DNA of 64,000 nt from Stappia albiluteola (GCF_014050225.1 NZ_JACFXV010000038.1:1-64000), one strand, 5' to 3'. Shown: positions 1-9,484, counted from the first letter of the stretch. The notes: generated by a model from the letters alone, not told the origin. Numbers and translations are program-made.

Positions 1-1160
1 TAGCTCGACCCGTCCTGGCCGAGCGAACGCCAGGCGATGACGAAGCCGCCATCCGCAAGGGCGGCCACCGCCGGCTCCTCCTGCGCGCCCACGTCATGGC
101 TGTTGACCTGGAACGCCGCGCCGGCCGCGTTGCCGGCCGCATCGAAGCGGCGGGCGAAGACCCCGGCCCCGTCGCCGTCGGCGGAACTCCAGGCGACCAG
201 CACGCCGCCGTCACTGAGCGCCGCCAGAACCGGAAGGTCCTGCCCGTTGCCTTCGCCCGCCACGCCCCCGCTCACCAGCGCCTCGCCGCCAAGGGCCGCG
301 CCAGCCGCGTCATAGGCCCTCAGGTAAACGTCATGTCCCGAGCCGTCGGCCCGCGCCGAGCGCCAGACCACCACATGGCCGCCGCCGGCAAGCCCCGCCA
401 CCTGGGCAAGGTCCTGGCTGCCGGCAATCGTCTCGTTGACGAGGTCCTGCCCGCCAAGGGCCGCGCCGCCCGCATCGAAGCGCTGCTGGTACACCCCCTC
501 CAGCGAGCCGTCGCCCGTCGACGCCCAGGTGACCACGAAACCGCCGCCGGCTAGGGCCGCCACCGCCGGCTGGCGCTGGCTGTTCGCGGTCGCCGCATTG
601 ACCCGGAACTCGGAGCCGGCCGCCGTGCCGTCCGCGTCGTAGCGCTGCGCGTAAATCCCGTAGCCGGACCCGTCCTGGCCGTTCGACGCCCACACCACCA
701 CATAGCCGCCATCGTCCAGCCGCGCCACCGCGGAGGCGTTCTGGTGGCTCGGCGTATGATCGTTCACCCCCGCCTCGCCGCCGCCGGCGGCAACCCCCAC
801 CACCGGCGCGTCGTTCACCGGCGCAACCGTCACCGTCGCCAGCGCCGACACATAGTCCGTGCCGTCGTAGACCTGGTACTGCAGCTCCGCCGTGCCGGTG
901 AAGTTCGTATCCGGCACGAAGGTCCACGTGCCGTCGCCATTGCTGGAGACAAGGCCGCCGAGCGCCACCAGACCCACCACCGTCAGCGTGTCGCCGTCGC
1001 CGTCCGAGGCAAAGGCCAGCAGTTCCGCCTCGCTCACCACAAGCGCCGTCTCCTCCAGCGTCGAAAACACCGGCACCCCCGTCACGACAGGCAGTTCGTT
1101 CCCGCCCTCAACCGACGCAGCCTCAGCTGCACTCGCAGTCTCAACACCTGTCGTCATCAT
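1..1160 (-). CDS. Large repeat-containing surface or secreted protein, N-terminal part (cut by window edge)
   Basis: An open frame runs leftward from ATG at 1160 to the window edge without a stop (about 386 codons), so this is only the N-terminus of a bigger protein. AAGGTGAGG lies just upstream of the start. There is no classical signal peptide, as in type I-secreted RTX-like proteins. Residues about 25-115 look like a cadherin-like/VCBS-type domain (DGDGDTLTV, then GTWTFVPDTNFTG and VNDAPV). From about residue 132 come at least four tandem repeats of 50-55 residues with the pattern ALxxGGxVVxWxS...GxGVYxxRFDAxGxAxG. I infer an extracellular adhesin or RTX-type protein; the C-terminal secretion signal would lie outside the window. 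Confidence 0.75.
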   Translation of the reverse strand, partial: MMTTGVETASAAEAASVEGGNELPVVTGVPVFSTLEETALVVSEAELLAFASDGDGDTLTVVGLVALGGLVSSNGDGTWTFVPDTNFTGTAELQYQVYDGTDYVSALATVTVAPVNDAPVVGVAAGGGEAGVNDHTPSHQNASAVARLDDGGYVVVWASNGQDGSGYGIYAQRYDADGTAAGSEFRVNAATANSQRQPAVAALAGGGFVVTWASTGDGSLEGVYQQRFDAGGAALGGQDLVNETIAGSQDLAQVAGLAGGGHVVVWRSARADGSGHDVYLRAYDAAGAALGGEALVSGGVAGEGNGQDLPVLAALSDGGVLVAWSSADGDGAGVFARRFDAAGNAAGAAFQVNSHDVGAQEEPAVAALADGGFVIAWRSLGQDGSS

Positions 1161-1361
1161 AATGTCCTCACCTTAAATCTCGATCGAAATCGGGGCTGCC
1201 CTCGCGACACGGCAGGGGCGGCAACGCATTTTCTGCAATTTCAGATTGCAGTCGATGAGACAGGATTGGACGGAATGCGACTGGATTCGCAACCGTTTCG
1301 TCACTTTTAAACTACGTTTTTCGGGGATGGTTTGCGCGGACGGCCGCTGCGCAAGAGCGCG

Positions 1362-1400
1362 GATTGCGGCCGGGACACCACTCGTGCCCCAGCCGCAATC
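1362..1400 (-). terminator. Hairpin downstream of the sulfatase gene
   Basis: GATTGCGGC (1362-1370) and GCCGCAATC (1392-1400) form a perfect 9-bp stem 8 bp past the sulfatase stop codon. No clear T-run follows on the minus strand, so intrinsic termination is uncertain; it may instead protect the 3' end. The rest of 1161-1407 shows no gene. Confidence 0.4.
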
Positions 1401-1407
1401 TTGAGAC

Positions 1408-3918
1408 CTATTCGCTGGTCTTGTTGTTGCGCTGCGCCGCTTCGAGCTTGGCGATGTCTTCGGCCGACAGCTTCGGGCGGTCGATGGTCAGCGTGATCCT
1501 GTCGATCTTGCCGGTAAAGGCGAAGGGCACCTGGTAGTCGGCATCGTCCACCGGCGTTCCGGTGTCGGAGCCGACGTCGAGGTTCTCGTCCCAGGCCAGG
1601 ATCAGTGGAAGGGTCTTTTCCATCTTCCGGGTGGCCACGGCCTTGCCGTCGACCTTCAGCACGCCGGTGCCGGAGCGCCCGATGCCGCTCAGGCTGTTAT
1701 AGGCCAGCGTTCCGATCCCGAGTCCGTCATAATTGAATTCGAACTCCAATACGTGCTTGCCGGCCGACAGCACGTCCTCGCCTTCCCAGCGAATCCGCTC
1801 GAGGTCGACCATGTTCCAGAGGAACACCGGCTTGCCCTTCAGGATGTAGAAGCCGTAGCCGGCGAACCGGCCGCCCTGCGTGATCAGCATGCCGTCGCCG
1901 CCGCCCTCCGGCACCTCGATCTCCGCCTTGAAGGTATAGGAGGCGTTCAGCACGCTTGGCGCGTCGCCGTTCGGCGTGCCGGTCAGCGGCGCGGTCCAGA
2001 CGAATTCGCTGCGGCCCGCCGTGATGCTCGGCCGCGGCGTGATCAGGCGCGACGCGATCGAGGCGTCGAGCGGCATCACCTGGTATTTCGCCGCCTCCTG
2101 CCAGAAGATCGCCTCCATCTCCTTGACCTTTTCCGGATACTGGTCCGCCACGTTGTCGGCCTGCGTCCAGTCCTTCGACAGGTCGTAGAGCTCCCAGTCG
2201 GCTTTGGCCGGGTCCGGGTTCGCCGGACCGAAGGTGACCCAGGCAGGCCGGGTGACCTTGTCGCTGGCGATCCAGCCGTCATGGTAGATCGCGTAATTGC
2301 CGAACATCTCGAAATATTGCGTTCGATGGGTTGACGGCGCCTCCGCATTCGCCGCGTCGAAGGTGTAGGCCATGCTCACGCCCTCGATCGGGCTCTGCGG
2401 CACGCCCTCGACGACCTTCGGCGCCGCGATACCGGTCGCCTCCAGGATGGTCGGCACGATGTCGATGACATGGTGGAACTGGTTGCGGATGCCGCCCTTG
2501 TCCTTGATCACCTTCGGCCAGGAGATGGCAACGCCCTGCCGGATGCCGCCGAAATGCGAGGCGATCTGCTTGGTCCACAGGAAGGGCGTGTCGAAGGCCC
2601 AGGACCAGGCCACGGCCATGTGGTTGTAGGTCTCGTCCGAGCCCCAGACGTCGTAGAAGTCCTTGAGCTGCACCTCCACCGGCACCTCGATGCCGTTGAA
2701 CATGGCGACCTCGTTCGGCGTGCCGACGAGCGTTCCCTCGGCGCTGCCGCCGTTGTCGCCGCTGATATAGATGATCAGCGTGTTGTCGAGCTTGCCCATG
2801 TCCTCGACGGCCTGGATGACGCGGCCGATCTCGTGGTCGGTATAGGCGAGATAGGCGGCATAGACGTCGACCTGGCGGATGAACATCTTCTTTTCGTCCG
2901 CTGTCAGCTCGTCCCAGGTCTTCAGCAGGTCGTCCGGCCAGGGCGTCAGCTTGGCGTCCTGCGGAATGACGCCGAGTTTCTTCTGATTGGCGAAGATCGT
3001 CTCGCGCAGCTTGTTCCACCCCTCGTCGAAGAGATGCATGTCGCTGATCTTCTTGATCCATTCCGGCGTCGGATGATGGGGCGCGTGGGTGCCGCCCGGC
3101 ACGTAATAGACGAAGAAGGGCTGGTCGGGCGTCAGCGTGTTCACCCGGTTCATGTAGGAAATCGCCTCGTCCGCCATGGCGGTCGTCAGGTTGTAGCTCG
3201 GGTTGCCCTGGAACGGGTAGATATAGGTGGTGTTGCGGGCCAGGTTGTCGGGCTGCCACTGGTTGGTGTCGCCGCCCATGAAGCCGTAGAAATATTCGAA
3301 CCCCATGCCGACCGGCCATTGATCGAACGGGCCGATCGGGCTCGCCTGGAAGGACGGCGTGTTGTGGTTCTTGCCGAACCACGACGTGCGATAGCCGTTG
3401 TCCCTCAGGATCGTGCCGATCGTCGCCTTGTCCTTGGTGATGATGCTGTCGTAGCCGGGATAGCCCGTCGCCTGTTCGGCGATGACGCCGAAGCCGACGG
3501 AATGATGGTTGCGGCCCGTGATCAGCGCCGCGCGCGTCGGCGAACACAGCGAAGTCGAATGGAAATTGGTGTAGCGCAGCCCGTCCCGGGCGATCCGGTC
3601 GAGCGCCGGCGTCGGGACCACGCCGCCGAAGGTCGACGGCGCGCCGAAGCCGACGTCATCCGTCATGATGAGAAGGATGTTGGGCACCCCTTCCGGCGGC
3701 ACGATGCGCGGCGGCCAGTAGGGCGTCGATTGCATGGCGTTGCGCTCGATCGATCCGTGGAATTTCTCCGGCCAGGCCGGCAGCACCTCGCCGGGAATGG
3801 TCGTCGTCGCGCTCGGGGACCCGGGAGTTCCCGTTATTTGCTGCGCCCGTCCCGGATTCGCGCCGGCGAAGCCGAGAAACAGGACCGACAGCAAAACGTA
3901 AAGACACCAGCGTCTCAT
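1408..3918 (-). CDS. Exported arylsulfatase (formylglycine-dependent sulfatase)
   Basis: Hydrolyses sulfate esters, probably in the periplasm. The start at 3918 is preferred over an ATG/GTG upstream because GGAGG sits 5 bp before it and a clear signal peptide follows (MRRWCLYVLLSVLF, cleavage near ANPGRAQQ). The metal-binding TDD is at residues 86-88 and the sulfatase signature CSPTR-AALITGR is at 125-136, with Cys125 the residue expected to become formylglycine. GDNGG lies further on. At 836 residues it is longer than the usual 500-600; the extra C-terminus looks beta-rich, as in the large bacterial arylsulfatases related to Pseudomonas AtsA. No sulfatase-maturing enzyme is visible in the window. 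The substrate is unknown. Confidence 0.9.
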   Translation of the reverse strand: MRRWCLYVLLSVLFLGFAGANPGRAQQITGTPGSPSATTTIPGEVLPAWPEKFHGSIERNAMQSTPYWPPRIVPPEGVPNILLIMTDDVGFGAPSTFGGVVPTPALDRIARDGLRYTNFHSTSLCSPTRAALITGRNHHSVGFGVIAEQATGYPGYDSIITKDKATIGTILRDNGYRTSWFGKNHNTPSFQASPIGPFDQWPVGMGFEYFYGFMGGDTNQWQPDNLARNTTYIYPFQGNPSYNLTTAMADEAISYMNRVNTLTPDQPFFVYYVPGGTHAPHHPTPEWIKKISDMHLFDEGWNKLRETIFANQKKLGVIPQDAKLTPWPDDLLKTWDELTADEKKMFIRQVDVYAAYLAYTDHEIGRVIQAVEDMGKLDNTLIIYISGDNGGSAEGTLVGTPNEVAMFNGIEVPVEVQLKDFYDVWGSDETYNHMAVAWSWAFDTPFLWTKQIASHFGGIRQGVAISWPKVIKDKGGIRNQFHHVIDIVPTILEATGIAAPKVVEGVPQSPIEGVSMAYTFDAANAEAPSTHRTQYFEMFGNYAIYHDGWIASDKVTRPAWVTFGPANPDPAKADWELYDLSKDWTQADNVADQYPEKVKEMEAIFWQEAAKYQVMPLDASIASRLITPRPSITAGRSEFVWTAPLTGTPNGDAPSVLNASYTFKAEIEVPEGGGDGMLITQGGRFAGYGFYILKGKPVFLWNMVDLERIRWEGEDVLSAGKHVLEFEFNYDGLGIGTLAYNSLSGIGRSGTGVLKVDGKAVATRKMEKTLPLILAWDENLDVGSDTGTPVDDADYQVPFAFTGKIDRITLTIDRPKLSAEDIAKLEAAQRNNKTSE

Positions 3919-4092
3919 TCCGGCCTCCAACCGTTCGATGGTCGCGGGCCGTGACGCATGATCCAGGACGGAATGCGTCACGGCGCCGAACTTCGCCGGT
4001 CGGATAGGCCTGACATTTGCGCATCTATTGCCGGCTATGGTGCCGATTGCACGGATGTCCTACCCGGCCAGCCATTTCGTCAGGCAGATCGG

Positions 4093-4362
4093 TCACTCGA
4101 CATTGGCCATGGCTTTGGCCTGGTTGATCAGTTCCTGGCACTGCGCCTCGTCGCCGGCGCTTCGTTGTTCGACCGCCCGATCGAGCAACTGGCGGACCGA
4201 ATCCGCGGTCGACTGGTCCATACCGCTTTCAGAAGCCTGCTCCACGGCCTTCTCGACCTTGTCGATGTCCTCGGAGCAATCCGCGTAGGCAATCGCGGGA
4301 ACGCCCAGCGTGAAAGAAGCAAGCGCAAGTGCTGCTACCAGTGTATTCGGAAACTTAGGCAT
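4093..4362 (-). CDS. Small secreted protein of unknown function (89 aa)
   Basis: A signal peptide is clear (MPKFPNTLVAALALASF, cleavage after AIAYA), followed by a mature part of about 60 residues that is charged and probably helical, with two cysteines (DCSED and AQCQEL) that could form a disulfide. The pattern resembles small periplasmic helical proteins, but I do not recognise the family. It lies alone between the sulfatase and the DUF1254 gene, all on the same strand but with gaps of 60-175 bp, so a shared transcript is possible but unproven. A plus-strand frame overlaps it, but the signal peptide favours the minus-strand reading. Confidence 0.7.
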   Translation of the reverse strand: MPKFPNTLVAALALASFTLGVPAIAYADCSEDIDKVEKAVEQASESGMDQSTADSVRQLLDRAVEQRSAGDEAQCQELINQAKAMANVE

Positions 4363-4421
4363 GGTCCTTCCTTTCCAGTTGCTTAGTGTGGAATCGAAGC
4401 CGCTCAGATTCGCTGAAGTGA

Positions 4422-5873
4422 TCAGCTGACCTTGACGACGGGCGGAATGACCCAGGAACCGTCGAGGATCGACGGATTGTTCTCATCGGGCCAATACAGC
4501 CGCAGCATCAGGATGAACCTGTCTGGTGGCGCCGGAAGCCAGTTCGATTCCTTGTCGGCGCCGGGGGAGGCATGCTGCAAATACAGCGTCACCGAACCGT
4601 CCGGATTGGGCTTGAGGTCTTGCCGCTCGCTGATCGAGTAACGATTGAGCGGGTTTGCGACGAAGAAATAATTCTTGTCGTACATGGTGAGGGACCAGAA
4701 CCCCCGGACGGGCGGCAGCAGTCCCTTCTTGAAAGTGACCGTGTATTTTTCCGTACCCTGATAGGTCCGGTTCAGGATAATGCCGCCGGGGCCGGTCGAG
4801 GTCGGATAGACCGCATCCTGCGGCCTGTTGGCGCCAAGGCCTATCGCGGCTATGAGCGCGCGTTGGGTATAGTCGGTACCGTAGAGGCCGGTCTTGAGGG
4901 TAAATCCCCAGCCGTTGATGTTCTTGATATCGCCGCCGCTTGCCTTGAAATGCAGCATTATCTTCGCAAATCCCAGCTGCGGGATGCGCTTGGCAAAGGC
5001 GGCATCGAGCTTCGAGGCGTCGAAATCCTGACCAGGCACGATGCCGATCTTCGCCAGTTTCTCCAGCATCGGCGCGTCGGCCGCCGCGGGCGGGTTTCGC
5101 TTCATCAGGTCGCAGAACAACGAGAAAAAGCTTGTCGTATCGAGCCCGTTCACCTGATCCCGCACGGGGGTTTTCATGTCGATCTCCGGATCGACCTTCC
5201 CGGGCGGCGGCGTCCAGTCGCCTCCCCACTTGCTGAGCGGCATCAGTTTGATCTCGTCCTGGATCTTGTGGACGGCCGCGTAGTCTTCCGGCGTGCCGGT
5301 GCAGTAGATGCGCCCCAGCAGCCATACGATGCTCGTTGGCGACTTGTATTCGGTCATCCCGTCGGGAAGCGTGCCGCTCCAGCCGGGCCCGGTGATCGCC
5401 CAGGTCTGCGCGCCCGTTCCCGTGGTGCGCTTGCCGGGGACCGCAAAAACCGTCGTCCAGCCGTCGAGCATCGGGAACAGGGCATAGCGGCCATCGAGAT
5501 CGGGCACGCTGACCACCCAGGGCTCGTCCCCGACATCGATGAAGGACGTCGTATAGAGCGTGTCCGCGTTCGGAGCGGTAACATCCCGGAACGAAGCGGT
5601 CGGATACTCACGCACCTTTATCAATTGCCCCATCGGGCCATGCGTTTCCTCGACCTTCGGTACATTGGTAATGACGCGACGGGTCATTTCCATCGTCACC
5701 AGGGGATAGGCAAAGGCGTAGGCATCGAGCGCCAGCCACAGATCCTCGCCGCCCTCCACAATGTCGTGCAGGGGCCCGTCAAGTGCGTTGGCGGGATACG
5801 GCATGGCTGCCGAAGCGAGGAGACCCGCGGTGCCAGCGGCAAACGAACGGCGTGACAAGGGAACCTTGAACAT
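4422..5873 (-). CDS. Tat-exported DUF1254/DUF1214 domain protein
   Basis: A 483-residue protein. The start at 5873 has GGGAGA about 7 bp upstream; the ATG at 5891 has none. The N-terminus carries a twin-arginine signal (PLSRRSFAAGTAGLLASAA). The body has the two-part layout of the DUF1254-DUF1214 family: an N-terminal part with YPLVTMEMTRR and NADTLYTTSFIDV, and a C-terminal part with FWSLTMYDKNYFFVANP and a closing SWLP/PPDRFILMLRLYWP stretch. These proteins are common in soil proteobacteria, are exported and have no settled function. Nothing nearby shows a substrate. Confidence 0.85.
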   Translation of the reverse strand: MFKVPLSRRSFAAGTAGLLASAAMPYPANALDGPLHDIVEGGEDLWLALDAYAFAYPLVTMEMTRRVITNVPKVEETHGPMGQLIKVREYPTASFRDVTAPNADTLYTTSFIDVGDEPWVVSVPDLDGRYALFPMLDGWTTVFAVPGKRTTGTGAQTWAITGPGWSGTLPDGMTEYKSPTSIVWLLGRIYCTGTPEDYAAVHKIQDEIKLMPLSKWGGDWTPPPGKVDPEIDMKTPVRDQVNGLDTTSFFSLFCDLMKRNPPAAADAPMLEKLAKIGIVPGQDFDASKLDAAFAKRIPQLGFAKIMLHFKASGGDIKNINGWGFTLKTGLYGTDYTQRALIAAIGLGANRPQDAVYPTSTGPGGIILNRTYQGTEKYTVTFKKGLLPPVRGFWSLTMYDKNYFFVANPLNRYSISERQDLKPNPDGSVTLYLQHASPGADKESNWLPAPPDRFILMLRLYWPDENNPSILDGSWVIPPVVKVS

Positions 5874-5978
5874 TACTAATTCTCCCGACATCGTTCAGTC
5901 ACTCGACTGAGGCGCCATCGCACGATCACAAGCGGAAGCCGGCTCCGTTTCGCGAATGAATGTCCCGGGGCGGACGCC

Positions 5979-6653
5979 TTAATAGCAAGGCGGATAGGGC
6001 GGATATCCGCAAAGCGGGCGCACCGGCGCGTACGGATGGTAGTAGGGGTGATAATACGGGGCGTAGGGGTGATAGTACGGCCCGGCTCCGTACCATGCCG
6101 CGCGGCGGGCGGTACGGCGAGCGACGCCGGCATAGGACAGGGGCGTCAGCGGCCTGCCGATGATATCTATGAAGATGGAGGCGGCACCGTCCGCGCCCGC
6201 AAGGCTGCCCTCCAGCACGTCGACATCGAAGGTCAGCGTGGTGCCTTCAAGGACCGGCGACTTCAGCACGACCACTGCATCGCGGATCGCCGATCCGTCC
6301 TTGCTGAAGGCCGACACGGTGGCATTCGGCGGATCCTTGCCGAAACTGTCGTCGCCGACGTTCCATTCCTCCAGGAGATGCTCCGTCAGGGCATGACCGG
6401 CGGCGCGCACCGGGCGGTCGGCGAAGACGATTGAGTTGGCGGCAATGCCGGTAAGCGTCAGCTTGCTGCCGTCCAGGCTGGCGCCTTGCGAATTCATCAC
6501 GATCAGCGAGGGCACAACTTCTGTCTTCGCCTGGCCGATTGTCTTTTGCAGGGGTATGTGCTCCTGAGGCGGCGAAGCATTCTGCGCTGATGCTATCGAA
6601 GATACGCTAATCAGACAAAGCAGTGCGATAGATTTCCTGAGGTCGACCAGCAT
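5979..6653 (-). CDS. Secreted protein with His/Tyr/Pro-rich tail, function unknown
   Basis: A 224-residue protein. The start at 6653 is chosen for the GGGGAAAG just upstream and the signal peptide right after (MLVDLRKSIALLCLISVSS, cleavage near ASAQ). The central part contains LTLTGIAANSIVFADRPVR, GHA and SFGKDPPNATVS, a pattern I recall from conserved hypothetical exported proteins of proteobacteria. The last 40 residues are unusual: repeats of YHPYAP and YYHPY end in CGYPPYPPCY, which could bind metal or lie at the surface. It sits alone; the 207 bp upstream to the cytochrome gene, mostly AT-rich, probably hold its promoter. Confidence 0.7.
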   Translation of the reverse strand: MLVDLRKSIALLCLISVSSIASAQNASPPQEHIPLQKTIGQAKTEVVPSLIVMNSQGASLDGSKLTLTGIAANSIVFADRPVRAAGHALTEHLLEEWNVGDDSFGKDPPNATVSAFSKDGSAIRDAVVVLKSPVLEGTTLTFDVDVLEGSLAGADGAASIFIDIIGRPLTPLSYAGVARRTARRAAWYGAGPYYHPYAPYYHPYYHPYAPVRPLCGYPPYPPCY

Positions 6654-6872
6654 CGCTTTCCCCATCAGGCTTTATGTTATGTAACGCTATTTGGAACTCG
6701 ATTCGCATGCGCATGAACTTACGCGCAAAAAAGGAGTCACCATCCTTTGACACTGAAATCCATTGCAACAATAACTCTTTTTATAAGCCAAGTCTCTAAA
6801 AATATAACATCTTATAACTATACGTCATATATAGTGGTTGCATAGTCAATAATATGCAATCTACTATACATG

Positions 6873-9230
6873 TTATTTCGATTTATTCTCCGATAACTGC
6901 CGCAACAGATCTTTCGCAAAAGCCGCGCTCGGCTCCAGTTCGATCAGGCGTTCAGCGAATTTCACCCCTTCCTCCGCCCGACCATCGGCACGCAGGTAGA
7001 GCGCGGCCGCGTAAAGGCTCTCGCGGTGATAAGGGTGGGCCGACAGTACCTGCATGAGTTGGTCGACCGCCTCCCCGCGCCTTCCGGCGCCTTCCAGGCC
7101 CACGGCATAGACGTAACCGATATTGGGATCCGCGCTGCCCAGCGCCGCCGCGCGCTCCAAGGAGGCCAGCGCATCTTCCCTCCCTCCGGCCCGTACGTAC
7201 CACAGGCCGAGAGCATGGTGCGCCGCCGCGGCATCGGGCACGCGCTGCACCAGCGCCTTCAGCAACGTGCCCGCGGCTTCGTCGCGACCGGTCGCGCGAT
7301 AGATATCGGCAAGGGTAACCGCCGACGGCACGAAGTTCCGATCAATGGCAAGTGCCTCGATCAGTTCTGCTTCAGCCGCTTGCGTCTGACCCAGCGATAC
7401 GAAGAGAACCGCGAGGTTGTGGTGCCCCTCGGGCCGGTCGGCAATGGCGCGCTGGGCGGCGATATACTCGGCAAGTCCCGCCTCGCGCTTGACCCTGACC
7501 CCATCGTCGAAACCGCTTGGATCGAAGGTAGCCAGGGCTCGCGCGGCTTCCAGACGCACGTCCATCACCGGATCGTCGAGCAGAGGCAAAAGATCCTCCA
7601 GATATTGCTGCGGCACGCTCCGATAGGCGCCGACAGCCGATCGGCGGACGAGCGGGTCCGGATCGGCAAGCAGCTTCTCGACCCGGTCCAGCATTGCCCC
7701 ATCGACGATGCGGTCGAGCCACGCGAGCGCGCTCGCCCTGGCGATCGCCGGCGTTCCGGCGTCGGCGGCGAGAGCCAGCAGCGCCTCGCGACTGCCCGGC
7801 GCACCCGCGCTGCCGGCCGCAAGCGTTTCGGCGTAGGTCTGGAAGCCTTCAATCCCATCGGGATGCCAGCTTCTTACCTGTTCGGCCGCCCATTGCGCCG
7901 GCTTGTCGCCATGGCAGTTCGTACAGGCATTCGGAGTGGAGAGCGCGACGCTCAAATCGGGGCGCGGGATGCGCAGGCTATGGTCGCGGCGGCGGTCGAC
8001 GACCATGTAGGTCCGCTCCGGCATGTGGCAGGAGACGCATTGCGCGCCGATGGATTCTTCCTTGTGATGATGATGGGTCGCTACGTCGAATTTTTCAGCC
8101 GCGTGGCACTGCAGGCAAACCCCGTTGCCCTCCGCCCTGAGCTTCAGGCTATGCGGTTCGTGGCAATCGCTGCAGGTAACGCCGGCCGCGAACATCCTGC
8201 TCTGGATGAAGGAGCCGTATTCATAGACCTCGTCACGGATCTGTCCGTCGGGGAAATAGAGGCCGTCCTCCAGCAGCATCACATGATGGCGGTCGCCGAT
8301 TGGAGCGCCGGGATCCGCATCGGCGCGCAACACCGCACGGCGCGCATGACAAAAGGCGCAGGTTTCCACTTCGCGGGCCATTTCGCGCGGACGGCTGCGG
8401 GTGCTGTTGCCCGTGGCGGGATCGAGCGCCCAGACCACGCCATCGCGTTCGTTGAGCAGGTTGACGAGCCCCCTGGCGGGATCGTCGCCTCCGCCTTTGC
8501 CCTGCCGCGCCCAGGCAACATGATCCGAGCCCGGGCCGTGGCAGCTTTCGCAGGCGACATTGATTTCCGAATAGGTCGTTGAGTAGGCTCTCGTATTCGG
8601 ATCGAAGTTGCGGCGCAGATTGGTGGAGTGGCAATCGGCGCACATGTAGTTCCAGTTCTGTTGCAGCCCGGTCCAGTGCAGCTCGTCGCCGGCCAGGATC
8701 GTCTCGCCGGGATAGAGGTAATACCAGCGCTGGCCGCCCTCTTTTTCCGGCCGGCTGTCCCAGGCGAATGGAAGAGCCTGCAGGCGCCCTTTCGGCAGCC
8801 CCACCAGGTATTGCTGCAGCGGCTCGACGCCGAAGGTGAACCTCACCTCGAAATCGGCGTCCTTCCCGTCCGGCCCGTCGGTTCGGACCATGAAGCGCTC
8901 GCCTTGCCGGAAGAATTTCGCCTTGCTGGGACCGTGCGTGGCTTCGCGATCCGCGAAATCGCCGAGCACGGTTGCCTCGTTCGCATGCTGCATGGCAAGC
9001 GCATGATGCGAACCTTCCCACAGCCGGCCCTCCTCGGCATGACAGGCCGCACATGTTTCGGCGCCCACATAGCTTGCATGCTCAGTGGCCGCACGATCGG
9101 GAGTCGAGACGCCGGCTTTTTCTCCGCCGCCCGTTCCCTCGGCAAGGCCGGGGCCGAACAGCTGACCGAGCGCCAGGACGGTTGCAAATACGAGTGCTGC
9201 CGCAGAGATAGAACTGGCAAAAACCCGCAT
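6873..9230 (-). CDS. Exported octaheme cytochrome c with HEAT and TPR repeats
   Basis: A 785-residue protein with an N-terminal signal or anchor segment (about residues 5-25). Eight CXXCH heme sites are present: CAACH 60-64, CADCH 197-201, CESCH 227-231, CAFCH 291-295, CSDCH 353-357, CLQCH 372-376, CVSCH 398-402 and CTNCH 436-440. This part resembles the cytochrome c554-like multiheme family. Residues about 500-590 look like HEAT repeats (DPDPLVRRSAVGAYR, DDPVMDVRLEAARAL) and the remainder is TPR-like (ALAIDRNFVPSAVTLADIY and following). I infer a periplasmic electron-transfer or multiheme enzyme held in a complex through its repeats. No partner oxidoreductase or cytochrome c maturation gene is adjacent. 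Confidence 0.9.
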   Translation of the reverse strand: MRVFASSISAAALVFATVLALGQLFGPGLAEGTGGGEKAGVSTPDRAATEHASYVGAETCAACHAEEGRLWEGSHHALAMQHANEATVLGDFADREATHGPSKAKFFRQGERFMVRTDGPDGKDADFEVRFTFGVEPLQQYLVGLPKGRLQALPFAWDSRPEKEGGQRWYYLYPGETILAGDELHWTGLQQNWNYMCADCHSTNLRRNFDPNTRAYSTTYSEINVACESCHGPGSDHVAWARQGKGGGDDPARGLVNLLNERDGVVWALDPATGNSTRSRPREMAREVETCAFCHARRAVLRADADPGAPIGDRHHVMLLEDGLYFPDGQIRDEVYEYGSFIQSRMFAAGVTCSDCHEPHSLKLRAEGNGVCLQCHAAEKFDVATHHHHKEESIGAQCVSCHMPERTYMVVDRRRDHSLRIPRPDLSVALSTPNACTNCHGDKPAQWAAEQVRSWHPDGIEGFQTYAETLAAGSAGAPGSREALLALAADAGTPAIARASALAWLDRIVDGAMLDRVEKLLADPDPLVRRSAVGAYRSVPQQYLEDLLPLLDDPVMDVRLEAARALATFDPSGFDDGVRVKREAGLAEYIAAQRAIADRPEGHHNLAVLFVSLGQTQAAEAELIEALAIDRNFVPSAVTLADIYRATGRDEAAGTLLKALVQRVPDAAAAHHALGLWYVRAGGREDALASLERAAALGSADPNIGYVYAVGLEGAGRRGEAVDQLMQVLSAHPYHRESLYAAALYLRADGRAEEGVKFAERLIELEPSAAFAKDLLRQLSENKSK

Positions 9231-9484
9231 TTGATCGCGCTCCGGGTCAAATCCGAACGATTCTCATCTGTAACCAAATAGACACATCTGCAAAGAACGT
9301 TTGTTCCAGCAAATCACGGAATCCATTCCGCGAAAAGCCGGAACCCCTTATTCTTCTTCAATATTTTCGACAAACGCCGCCTGTCTACCTTCGATGAAAG
9401 CCTCCCCGGCGGCAGATCGCATTCTTGGAAGAACATCGCGCTAAACGTAGAGTTTCATTTCCTTCTAGGTTAGGTGCGCGCCAA

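Noticed and set aside
2470-3954. Long open frame (494 codons) on the plus strand opposite the sulfatase gene
   Set aside because: The minus-strand frame has a signal peptide, the CSPTR motif and a ribosome-binding site. The plus-strand reading is rich in Arg/Val/Asp with no domain, as expected for the shadow of a GC-rich gene.
7026-8582. Long plus-strand open frame (518 codons) opposite the octaheme cytochrome
   Set aside because: The minus strand encodes eight CXXCH motifs and regular repeats; the opposite frame has no recognisable feature.
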